Positions 25,871 to 33,087 of a DNA stretch of 33,087 bases are shown here, one piece after another. Made by a program: the position numbers and the translations under genes. The stretch is taken from contig CAIKVT010000062.1 in assembly GCA_903830945.1 (NCBI GenBank), positions 1-33,087 on the forward strand, given 5' to 3'. Origin of the DNA: an uncultured Elusimicrobia bacterium. GTDB taxonomy: Bacteria > Elusimicrobiota > Elusimicrobia > UBA1565 > UBA9628. The notes under the pieces were generated by a model. It was not told where the DNA came from and did no database searches. It saw only the letters and a list, made by a program, of their open reading frames with translations. Within the stretch, counting starts at the first letter, position 1. Every line of letters begins with the position of its first letter.

Positions 25871-26992
25871 TTGGAGATATACCTCGACAACGCCGCCACG
25901 ACGCAACCGGCGACGGCCGTGCTCCTGGCCATGTCCGAGTGCTCCCGGCGCTGCTACGGCAATCCAGCCTCGTGGCACCGGCTGGGCGTGGAGGCGGCCA
26001 AGGTAGTCGAGCGCTCGCGCCAAACTCTGGCCGAGGCCCTGGGCGCCGAACCGGACGAGATCGTCTTCACCTCCGGAGGGACCGAGTCGAACAACCTGGC
26101 CGTCAAAGGCACGGCCTGGGCGGCCGGCCGGCGCGGCAAGCATATCGTCATTTCGGCCGTGGAGCATCCCAGCGTCACGGCCGCGGCTCTGTCCCTGGAA
26201 AAGCTCGGGGTCCGCGTGAGCCTGGTCGGCGTGGACAGCGAAGGACTCGTGGATCCGGCCGCAGTCGCGCGAGTCCTGACTTCGGCCACGATCCTGGTGA
26301 GCGTCATGCACGCCAACCATGAGATAGGCGCGCTCGAGCCGGTCCAGGAGATCGGCAGGCTTTGCCGCGGGCGAGGCATCCTTTTCCATTGCGACGCCTG
26401 CCAGAGCTTCACCAAGGAGCCCCTGGACGTCGCGAAAGTTCCGGTGGACCTGCTGAGCGTCAACGCGCACAAGCTCCATGGCCCCAAGGGCATAGGCGCT
26501 CTTTACGTGCGCAAAGGCACGGCCCTGGCGCCTCTTTTTGACGGCGGCGGACAGGAGGGCGGACGGCGCTCCGGCACCCTCAACACCCCCGCCATCGCGG
26601 GATTCGCGGCCGCGATAGAAGCCGTCGACCTGCGAGCGGCCTCCGTCATGCGGCGCCTGCGCGATCGCTTATGGGACTCCTTGCGCCGGGCCGTGCCTGG
26701 CATCCGGCTCAACGGGCCCAGGAAAGCTCGCTTGTGCAACAACCTTAATGTCATGCTGCCGGAAACGGAGTCCAAGCCCCTTTTGCGCAAGCTCAGCGCC
26801 GCGGGCATCTATGCCTCGGCCGGCGCGGCTTGCTCCTCGGCCAAGCCGGAGCCCAGCCCCGTGCTGCTTGCCATAGGCCTTTCGCCGCAGGAGACTGTTC
26901 GCAGCCTGCGCTTAAGCCTCAGCCGCTGGACCACGCAGGCCCAGGTCGACGCGGCGGCCCGGGCCATAGTCCGGCTCGCAGGAGGCTCATGA
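25871..26992 (+). CDS. Cysteine desulfurase B, IscS/NifS-like
   Basis: 373 residues, the normal length for group I desulfurases, which move sulfur from cysteine to an active-site cysteine and then to carriers. It starts with TTG at 25871, with GAGG 5 nt upstream, giving the standard EIYLDNAATT start. Other signs are TSGGTESNN, HANHEIGALEP, HCDACQSF, SVNAHKLHGPKG with the PLP lysine at about K201, and ASAGAACSS with the catalytic cysteine at about C321 in the mobile loop. Its TGA overlaps the ATG of the TusA-like gene. No IscU or other Fe-S scaffold is adjacent, so it is probably dedicated to the sulfur carrier and PP-loop enzyme that follow. It belongs to a different subfamily from desulfurase A. 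Confidence 0.92.
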   Translation: MEIYLDNAATTQPATAVLLAMSECSRRCYGNPASWHRLGVEAAKVVERSRQTLAEALGAEPDEIVFTSGGTESNNLAVKGTAWAAGRRGKHIVISAVEHPSVTAAALSLEKLGVRVSLVGVDSEGLVDPAAVARVLTSATILVSVMHANHEIGALEPVQEIGRLCRGRGILFHCDACQSFTKEPLDVAKVPVDLLSVNAHKLHGPKGIGALYVRKGTALAPLFDGGGQEGGRRSGTLNTPAIAGFAAAIEAVDLRAASVMRRLRDRLWDSLRRAVPGIRLNGPRKARLCNNLNVMLPETESKPLLRKLSAAGIYASAGAACSSAKPEPSPVLLAIGLSPQETVRSLRLSLSRWTTQAQVDAAARAIVRLAGGS

Positions 26993-27228
26993 GCCGGCCC
27001 GCGGAGACCCTCGACCTCACCGGTGTCCCCTGCCCGGCCAACGCCGCCCGGGCGCTCCTGGTCATCGAAGGCTTGCCCGCCGGAGCGTTCCTGCGCATCA
27101 GCCTGGACGACGGCGAGCCCATACAAAACGTCCCCCCCGCACTAGAAGAGCAGGGGCATGTGGTCGTCGATAAGGTCCGGATCGGGACCGGCTGGCAGGT
27201 CCTGGTCAAAAAAGGGGAAGAGGCATGA
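26989..27228 (+). CDS. TusA-like sulfur carrier protein
   Basis: 79 residues. TusA-family proteins accept persulfide sulfur from a desulfurase on one cysteine and pass it on. The N-terminus TLDLTGVPCPANAARAL matches the TusA signature with the carrier cysteine at C15, although the usual CPxP is CPAN here. The rest (LPAGAFLRISLDDGEPIQNVP, then a Val-rich strand) follows the small alpha/beta fold. The start at 26989 is set by ATGA overlap with desulfurase B and by AGGAGG just upstream; the frame is open further 5' but only as a shadow of the desulfurase. Its own stop overlaps the next ATG in another ATGA. Position between desulfurase and PP-loop enzyme strongly suggests it hands sulfur from one to the other. 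Confidence 0.87.
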   Translation: MSRPAETLDLTGVPCPANAARALLVIEGLPAGAFLRISLDDGEPIQNVPPALEEQGHVVVDKVRIGTGWQVLVKKGEEA

Positions 27229-28265
27229 TAGAAAGGCCCATCTGCAGCCGCTGCGTGCTGCCGCATTGTCCGCCGGATATCAGCATCGACGCCGAGGGGG
27301 TCTGCAACCTCTGCCGCGAGCATGAGCGCCGGCCCGCGGCCTCGGCCCAGGCCCCGCTGCTGGAGACCGATTTCACCAAGCTCATCGCCCAGCACCGGGG
27401 CAAGCACGAGTTCGACTGCCTGGTCATGTGCAGCGGGGGCAAGGACAGCACCGCCGCGCTCTATTACGCCAAGCGCCGTTACCAGCTCAATGTCCTGGCC
27501 TTTACCTTCGACCACGGCTTCGAGACCGAGGATGCCATGGCCAACGTGCGCCGGGCCGTGGAGAAGCTCGACGTCCCATTTTTGACCTATCGCTCCACCT
27601 TCATGCACGACATGTTCGCGCGCATCATTAAGACGGATTCGCCCGCGATCATCTGCCACGTCTGCGCCATCTGGTACATGGACCTGACCTTTCGCATGGC
27701 CGAACGCTTCGACGTCCCTATCATCATCGCCGGCTGGACCAAGGGCCAGATGACCAATCAGCCGGTCTTGACCAAGTGCGCCTGCAACGTCTCGGCCCCG
27801 GAATACGCCCGGATGGGCCAGGCGACCAAGGAGTTCCTTGCCGGGCTCAAGGGCGATCCGAAATACGGGGACTTCCCGGATAGCATCGAAGAAGTCGTGG
27901 CTCGGGCCCGGAAACGGCACAAATGCCTGGTCCTTTCCCCCCATTGGTTCCTGCCCTATTCGCCCGAGGAGTACGTGGCCGTGATCCAGAAGGAGATGGG
28001 CTGGAAGTATCCGCGCCTGAGCTATCCCGCCAAGACCACCAACTGCTACCTCAACTTCATCTCCGTGCACCGGGCCCTCCAGAAGTACGGCTACACCCAC
28101 TATCACGTTGAGATGAGTAAGCTGATCCGCGACGGCCTGATGACGCGGGCCGAGGCCCTGGAGCAGCTGCGCGTCGATTTTTCCGCGGAGCTCCTCGACC
28201 GCATCGCGGAGCCATTGGGCTGCCGTCGCGACGAGGAAGGGGCCGGCAATGAAAAAAAGGACTGA
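27225..28265 (+). CDS. PP-loop ATPase B, amidotransferase/thiolase-like with Cys pairs
   Basis: 346 residues. The N-terminal CSRC (7-10) and CNLC (27-30) form a likely zinc ribbon, and SGGKDST (70-76) is the ATP-binding PP-loop. Two further Cys pairs, CHVC (144-147) and CAC (185-187), lie in the core; the first is at nearly the same position as CLPC in PP-loop enzyme A. The family adenylates an oxygen and replaces it with nitrogen or sulfur: WbpG/PseA enzymes use ammonia, TtcA/TtuA/MnmA types use sulfur. Direct coupling to a TusA-like carrier and a desulfurase (ATGA overlap) favours sulfur here. The substrate could be an N-acetyl sugar, by resemblance to WbpG, or a tRNA; the glycan-type neighbourhood favours a sugar. 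It overlaps the following SGNH gene by 17 bp. Confidence 0.85.
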   Translation: MIERPICSRCVLPHCPPDISIDAEGVCNLCREHERRPAASAQAPLLETDFTKLIAQHRGKHEFDCLVMCSGGKDSTAALYYAKRRYQLNVLAFTFDHGFETEDAMANVRRAVEKLDVPFLTYRSTFMHDMFARIIKTDSPAIICHVCAIWYMDLTFRMAERFDVPIIIAGWTKGQMTNQPVLTKCACNVSAPEYARMGQATKEFLAGLKGDPKYGDFPDSIEEVVARARKRHKCLVLSPHWFLPYSPEEYVAVIQKEMGWKYPRLSYPAKTTNCYLNFISVHRALQKYGYTHYHVEMSKLIRDGLMTRAEALEQLRVDFSAELLDRIAEPLGCRRDEEGAGNEKKD

Positions 28266-29730
28266 CCCTAAGCCAGAGCGGGCACGGGGCGACGTTCCCA
28301 TTAAGGAAAAAGCAATCGCCAGTGCCCTTGGTCTCGCTTTTTGCGTGGTTTTCCTTGAGGTGGGCCTGCGCGTGTTGGGCGCGGCGGTCATGTTCGCGCA
28401 AGAGCATGTCAATAGAAGCGCTTTTGATAAGACCGGGGCGTATCGGATCATGTGTCTCGGGGAATCCACCACCGCCGATCTTGGAGACGGAAGGTACTCT
28501 TACCCCAGGCAGCTCGCGCAAATACTGACAGAGCGGGGCCGCGGCAGGAGATTCAGCGTGATCAATAAGGGCATACCTTCCGGGGACACGTCGTTGATTC
28601 TGGCTGAACTCGAAGGGAATCTCGATATGTACCGTCCGGATATGGTGATTGCGATGCAAGGGATTAATGACACTCATGCGATGAGGTCGTTCGATGAGAC
28701 CCGCGGAAAAAATCCTTACCGATTTGGCGATATATTCAAGACGTTTAAACTCGCGGGATTGTTGTCCAAAGACCTGGAGCGTAAGAAAACCACCGAATAT
28801 TTTCTAAAGGCAGGCGCTTATATCGATCCCTGGCACGGCACGAAGTGGAAAGCTGAAGCCATGGCGGCCTGGGCGGCAGCGGCGGGCTTGTATAATTCCG
28901 CCTGGATGCAGAAGCAGTCCGGACAGTATGCCTCGGCCGAGGAGAAGTATAAAACACTGCTGAAGACGCACCCGAATTGCATGATGTGTTATATCGGCCT
29001 TGGGGAATGCTACAGGAAACAAGGTAAATATCAGGACGCCGAAGAGCTTTATCGCGAGATAATCAGGGAAAAGATGAATGAAAAGTCCGTTGCTACGGAC
29101 CTGCCAAGTCTGGAAACAATTCAGTTCGGCGGGATGCCGTACGAAAGGGACAGAGAGGCCTTTGGGGATGCTGTCAAAAACAACCGGTACCAACTGCAAG
29201 CTATGGTCATGCATGAATTGGGGCGGTGGTACACGGAAGAGCGCAAATATAAAGAAGCCGCGGATGTTTATGAAGCCCTCGTCGGCATAAGCCCGGATTC
29301 CGCGTATATGGGCCTGTCAAAAATTCGTGCCGCACAGGGGCAATACCAGCAGTCCCAGGAATTTCACAAGAAAGCGGAGGAAAGCAGGGCGCAATATTAT
29401 GCCCCGCCGACGGTGACGTGGAAGAATTATAGAAAACTCATGGGGATTCTGGACGCACGTGGGATCCGGTTCGTGGCCGTCCAATATCCGCAGAGAAGCA
29501 TCGAGCCCTTGCAAAAGATAATCGGCGGCAAGAAAGGCGTCATTCTGGTGGACAATGAGGCCGTGTTCAGAAAGGCATTGGAACGCGGGAGTTACGACAG
29601 ATATTTCGTGGACAGGTGCTATATCGATTATGGCCACGCCACCAAGGAAGGGAACAGAATTTTGGCGGAGAACATCGCGAATGTCTTGCTTGCGGAGGTC
29701 TTCAACAAGCAGCCAGGCCCCTCCCAATGA
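28249..29730 (+). CDS. Membrane-anchored SGNH/GDSL hydrolase with TPR-like insert, paralogue 3
   Basis: 493 residues from the ATG at 28249, inside the last codons of PP-loop enzyme B. One N-terminal helix (about 21-48) follows a basic segment. SGNH block I is RIMCLGESTT (S73), block II NKGIPSGDTS, block III MQGIND, and block V DYGHATKEGN. The insert has fewer and less regular TPRs than the other two copies and carries an unusual linker with GGMPYERDREAFGD. The C-terminal IRFVAVQYPQRSIEPL and VILVDNE match the paralogues. It is the last gene of the operon; its stop is 3 bp from the stop of the convergent giant gene. An acyl-transfer or hydrolysis role on an exported glycan is inferred from the family. 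Confidence 0.86.
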   Translation: MKKRTDPKPERARGDVPIKEKAIASALGLAFCVVFLEVGLRVLGAAVMFAQEHVNRSAFDKTGAYRIMCLGESTTADLGDGRYSYPRQLAQILTERGRGRRFSVINKGIPSGDTSLILAELEGNLDMYRPDMVIAMQGINDTHAMRSFDETRGKNPYRFGDIFKTFKLAGLLSKDLERKKTTEYFLKAGAYIDPWHGTKWKAEAMAAWAAAAGLYNSAWMQKQSGQYASAEEKYKTLLKTHPNCMMCYIGLGECYRKQGKYQDAEELYREIIREKMNEKSVATDLPSLETIQFGGMPYERDREAFGDAVKNNRYQLQAMVMHELGRWYTEERKYKEAADVYEALVGISPDSAYMGLSKIRAAQGQYQQSQEFHKKAEESRAQYYAPPTVTWKNYRKLMGILDARGIRFVAVQYPQRSIEPLQKIIGGKKGVILVDNEAVFRKALERGSYDRYFVDRCYIDYGHATKEGNRILAENIANVLLAEVFNKQPGPSQ

Positions 29731-29733
29731 AAT

Positions 29734-32700
29734 TTATTTGATGACGAAGACGGTCCCGGTGTAGGTCTTACCTTCGCTGACGATCTTGTAGATGTAGGTC
29801 CCCGTCGGCACCGGCCGGCCGCCGGCGGTGCCGTCCCAGATGAGGCTGTAGGGCACGGGGCCGGCCGGCAAGGAGCCTGCCACGAGCCGGCCGCGCACAT
29901 CGTAGATCTTGCCGTTGACCGGGGATCCGGCGGGATTGTCGAATATGAAGACCACGTTGTCGTTCTTCTTGTCGCCGTTGGGGGTGATGAAGCGGTTGGT
30001 GAGCCCGGCGGCGTTGAAGACGAACCCTGCTGAGCGTGCCGCGAGGCGCAGCTGATAGGGTCCGAAGAACGCCGTCTGGATGACCATGGCCTGGCCGGCT
30101 GAGTTGAGCTTGCCATAGAGCTGCAGCCAGTCGGCGTTGTTGTACCAGAATACGCTGAGGTTGCCCGGCTGGGACGCGGGCAGCCCGTCGCCCAGGCTGG
30201 AGACCGTGATTGAGTCGCTTGCGTCGTAGTGCAAGCTCAGCGTGGCCATGCCGCTGATGGTCAGCTTCGTGTCCAGGACGCGGCCGCCTTTATAGGCCGT
30301 GAACTGCACGTCCTTCATGATGCCGTGCGTCGGGTCCGGTGTCTCGTTGCTGGGCTTGATGAGATAGGCTGTGTCCGGCTGTCCGGGCGTCCCCATGATG
30401 GCCTTGATCCCCTGCGGCGGGATATTCATGTAGGAGCCGTCTGAGGCCACGATCCAGACGCTCGGGTCGCCTGCGCAGCGCACCATGGACAAGGGTGATT
30501 TCGCGGTGATATTGACGGCTTTGATGCCGTAGCAGTATCCGAGGACACCGGCGGGGTCGGTCCAGGTGAGTGCGCTGCTCGTGGAGAGGTTGACCATGAG
30601 GTTCCAGGACGCCAGGATGGGGGCGGTGGCGCGGTAGACCTGGTAGCGGCTGAGCTCATTGACCGTCGTATTGGCCGGGTCGGCGAAAGGCGTTAAGTCA
30701 GTGAAGTTGCGTACGGCCATCCAGGTCAATGCGACGCCGGAGGAAGTGGTCGCGATGTCCACGCCGAAAGGCGCCTGGGCCGGGTGCGGCGGGAGCGGGG
30801 GCCAGTGAATGTAAGAGAATGGGTCGTTGGCGTATTCCTCGCCTGTTTTGATACCGGATGGGGCGACCATGTAGATGCTGGTGCCGGTGTCGAGGCCGCT
30901 GGCGTTGATGTTCGTCCAGATGCCGGCGCTGTTGAAGCCCACGGCGGTGAAGGTGGCGAGGAAGGTTCCGCCCAGGAAGTCGATGGCCGTGGTGCCCGCT
31001 GGCAGAGGGTCGCGGAAGGTCATGCTGGTGATGGAGAGTCCGGTGAACGCCCCCCCCGCTCCCTGGGTGGCGATGATCAGGCCATAGTAGGGCGAGCCCG
31101 CGGGTCCGGCGATGGTGTCGGAGGAGAGGTTGATGATGCCCGAGTTGTACTCATCCAGGAAAATGGCGGCGCCGCCGATGCCGCCCAGGATGGTGGAAGA
31201 GGAGAGGGTCAAATTGGCGCTGCCCCGGCTGAGCTGCAAGCCGATGCCCTGGGCCCATGTGCTCACCAGCGTGCTGTAGGCGATGGTCGTGCCCGTGGAT
31301 CCGGAGACGAAGACGGCGGTTGAGCCCTGGATGTAGCAGCCGGCGGCCGTGTTGGACGCGGCGCCGCTGAGGCGCAGGCCGTAGGTCCCGGTCATGGTGC
31401 TCCGGCTCATCGAGTTGCAGTCGGAGGCGAGCAGTTCGGCGCCGGTCCCCGACGGGTTGTCGGCCAGGAAGTCGGTGAACGTGTTGGACGAGGCGTTGGT
31501 GAGGTAGAGCGCGCAGCGGCCCGGGCTGTCCGTCTGCGCCGTGCTGTAGGCGACCGTGTTGTTGGCCGCAAGCGTGCTCAGCCAGATGCCGTAGGCGTTT
31601 TTGACCGTGACGCTGGACTGCGATATGGCGGCCCAGCTTGAGGAGAGGGCGATGCCCGCGGTCGTGATGTTGCCGCCGGGGTCCTGGACGCTCATGCTGG
31701 AGAAAGTCGCGTAGGCGGATGAGGCGAAGATGCCGTAGGAAACGCCATAGGCCGGTGCGATGATGATGTTCTGGATGGTGACGCTGGCGTTGGCGATCTG
31801 GAAGGCGGCGGTGGAGTCGCTTACTGGGGGACTGACGACGGGCGCGGAGCTGGTGAACGTCGGGTCGGCCATGATCATCAGCCGATAGCTGGGATCGGAG
31901 AAGTTAAAGCCCTGTACCGTCACGGCTTCGGTATAGGTCTGCGCATCCCGGATCACGATGCAGGTGGTGGTGCTCAAGATCGTGCCGCCCACGAGGCCGG
32001 GCAAGGCATCGAGCGCTGACTGGATGGACTCGAAGTCGCCGTTGTCGTCCTTGGCCACGTTGAGGCTGTCGGTCCCGCAGTCCGGGGGCATGATGTAGTT
32101 GTGATGCAGCGTCATGGTGGCGGCCACCGCGCTCCACGCCGTGGTCAGCCCGTTGTTGTTGGTGGCGGCGACCTGGAAGTAATAAGTCTTCTTGGCGTGG
32201 AGCCCGCCGGAGCTTAAGTACACGTTGTACGTGCTCGACCTGGTCACCACTGCCCCGGCGCTGGGCGAGGCGGGGCTGGGGTCAGTCGAGGTGAGCACGG
32301 TGTAGAGCGTGCCGGGCCCGCCTGAGGCTGACCAGTTCAGTTTGATGTCGGCAGGGGTGACGTCGGTGAAAATCAGCCCTGTAGGCGGCACGGCCAAGGT
32401 CGACGTGGCCGCTATCGCGCTCCACGCGGTAGGCAGACCGTTGTTGTTGACGGCGCGGACCTCGAAGTAATAGGTGGTGTTGGCGGCCAGGCCGGTGGAG
32501 CTTAAGTACACGTTGTACGTGTTCGACGCGGTCTTCACTGAGCCTGCGCTGGGCGAGGCGGGGTAGGGGTTATTCGAGGTGAGCACGGTGTAGAGCGTGC
32601 CGGGCCTGCCGGTGAGCTGCCAGTTGAGCTGGATGGTGGATGCGGTGACATTGGTGAAGGAGAGCCCCGAGATCGGCACGGCCAAGGTCGACGTGGCCGC

Positions 32701-33087
32701 TATCGCGCTCCATGTGGTGGTCAGGTCGTTGTTGTTGGTGGCGCGGACCTCGAAGTAATAGGTGGTGTTGGCGGCCAGGCCGGTTGAGCTTAAGGCCACG
32801 CTGTATGTATTCGACGTGGTCACAATGGAGCCGACGCTGGGCGCGGCGGGGTTGGAGTCGGTCGAGGTGAGCACGGTGTAGAGCGTGCCGGGCCCGCCGG
32901 AGGTAGTCCAGTTGAGCTGGATGGCCGACGCGGTGATATTGGTGAAGCGGAGCCCTGCCGGCTGCGCGGCCAAGGTCGAGGTGGCGGCGATCACGCTCCA
33001 TGACGTGACCAGGCCGTTGTTGTTGACGGCGCGGACTTCGAAGTAATAGGTGGTGTTGGCGGCCAGGCCGGTTGAGCTTAAGGTCAC
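29734..33087 (-). CDS. Second giant surface protein, C-terminal part (5' end beyond window)
   Basis: The frame is open at the right edge and ends with TAA at 29734-29736; 1117 codons are visible. From the edge: about four fibronectin-III-like repeats of 96 residues (TYYFEVRA, LYTVLTS), a right-handed beta-helix module (about 340-755) opening with a Cys and IQSAL and closely matching the three modules in the left-edge gene, a further fibronectin-like domain, a beta-rich region, and a final 95-residue domain with FITPNGDKKNDNVVF, IYDVRGRLV and PTGTYIYKI. That last domain is of the FlgD-Ig-like/gliding-motility C-terminal type, often a secretion or sorting signal. The protein is probably exported and surface-bound. 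The valine codon GTG at the edge is not a true start. Confidence 0.88.
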   Translation of the reverse strand: MTLSSTGLAANTTYYFEVRAVNNNGLVTSWSVIAATSTLAAQPAGLRFTNITASAIQLNWTTSGGPGTLYTVLTSTDSNPAAPSVGSIVTTSNTYSVALSSTGLAANTTYYFEVRATNNNDLTTTWSAIAATSTLAVPISGLSFTNVTASTIQLNWQLTGRPGTLYTVLTSNNPYPASPSAGSVKTASNTYNVYLSSTGLAANTTYYFEVRAVNNNGLPTAWSAIAATSTLAVPPTGLIFTDVTPADIKLNWSASGGPGTLYTVLTSTDPSPASPSAGAVVTRSSTYNVYLSSGGLHAKKTYYFQVAATNNNGLTTAWSAVAATMTLHHNYIMPPDCGTDSLNVAKDDNGDFESIQSALDALPGLVGGTILSTTTCIVIRDAQTYTEAVTVQGFNFSDPSYRLMIMADPTFTSSAPVVSPPVSDSTAAFQIANASVTIQNIIIAPAYGVSYGIFASSAYATFSSMSVQDPGGNITTAGIALSSSWAAISQSSVTVKNAYGIWLSTLAANNTVAYSTAQTDSPGRCALYLTNASSNTFTDFLADNPSGTGAELLASDCNSMSRSTMTGTYGLRLSGAASNTAAGCYIQGSTAVFVSGSTGTTIAYSTLVSTWAQGIGLQLSRGSANLTLSSSTILGGIGGAAIFLDEYNSGIINLSSDTIAGPAGSPYYGLIIATQGAGGAFTGLSITSMTFRDPLPAGTTAIDFLGGTFLATFTAVGFNSAGIWTNINASGLDTGTSIYMVAPSGIKTGEEYANDPFSYIHWPPLPPHPAQAPFGVDIATTSSGVALTWMAVRNFTDLTPFADPANTTVNELSRYQVYRATAPILASWNLMVNLSTSSALTWTDPAGVLGYCYGIKAVNITAKSPLSMVRCAGDPSVWIVASDGSYMNIPPQGIKAIMGTPGQPDTAYLIKPSNETPDPTHGIMKDVQFTAYKGGRVLDTKLTISGMATLSLHYDASDSITVSSLGDGLPASQPGNLSVFWYNNADWLQLYGKLNSAGQAMVIQTAFFGPYQLRLAARSAGFVFNAAGLTNRFITPNGDKKNDNVVFIFDNPAGSPVNGKIYDVRGRLVAGSLPAGPVPYSLIWDGTAGGRPVPTGTYIYKIVSEGKTYTGTVFVIK
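32104..33087 (-). repeat. 288-bp tandem repeats encoding fibronectin-like domains
   Basis: The segment ggccaaggtcga recurs at 32392, 32680 and 32968, exactly 288 bp (96 codons) apart, with a more diverged copy near 32104. Whole units are highly similar at DNA level. The array continues past the right edge. Confidence 0.88.

Noticed and set aside
26830-26988. Upstream extension of the TusA-like gene
   Set aside because: It is a shadow of the desulfurase frame; the ATG at 26989 gives the family's normal N-terminus and the overlap arrangement.

Overview
The window looks like accessory DNA from a GC-rich, didermic, uncultivated-type bacterium. Giant secreted beta-helix/fibronectin-like proteins, a FlgD/gliding-type C-terminal domain, TMTC-like membrane proteins with TPR tails and frequent TTG starts fit Elusimicrobiota or a related lineage best. 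That assignment is from general resemblance only; there is no rRNA or marker gene here. I see no tRNA, rRNA or CRISPR array.

Layout. (1) 1-8754, minus: the first 2918 codons of a giant secreted surface protein, cut by the left edge. (2) 8755-9114: AT-richer divergent intergenic region. (3) 9115-10881, plus: carbamoyltransferase 1. (4) 10923-16168, minus: a tightly packed operon of two tandem-duplicate GT-C/TPR membrane proteins and a family 9 glycosyltransferase. (5) 16289-17617, plus: a SufS-type cysteine desulfurase. (6) 17616-20889: a short remnant of an amidotransferase gene, an AT-rich SGNH hydrolase/TPR gene and an IS4-superfamily insertion sequence. (7) 20935-22074, minus: a PP-loop enzyme of the N-acetyl sugar amidotransferase (WbpG/PseA) type. 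(8) 22189-29730, plus: a compact operon of SGNH/TPR, carbamoyltransferase 2, two small membrane proteins, an IscS-type cysteine desulfurase, a TusA-like sulfur carrier, a second PP-loop enzyme and a third SGNH/TPR protein. (9) 29734-33087, minus: the C-terminal 1117 codons of a second giant surface protein related to the first.

The most interesting reading is that one functional set occurs twice: carbamoyltransferase, cysteine desulfurase, PP-loop ATPase with a zinc-ribbon-like N-terminus, and membrane-anchored SGNH/TPR protein. In the second copy, desulfurase, TusA-like carrier and PP-loop enzyme are joined by 4-nt ATGA overlaps, the gene logic of a sulfur relay (compare IscS-TusA-MnmA). Known WbpG/PseA-type enzymes receive ammonia from HisH/HisF-like partners, and none is present here. 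I infer a candidate system that installs sulfur (a thioamide-like group) and carbamoyl groups on a cell-surface glycan or glycoprotein, with the GT-C/TPR and GT9 proteins assembling the glycan and the SGNH proteins adding or removing acyl groups outside the membrane. The chemistry and the substrate are inference; the gene families and their arrangement are seen directly.
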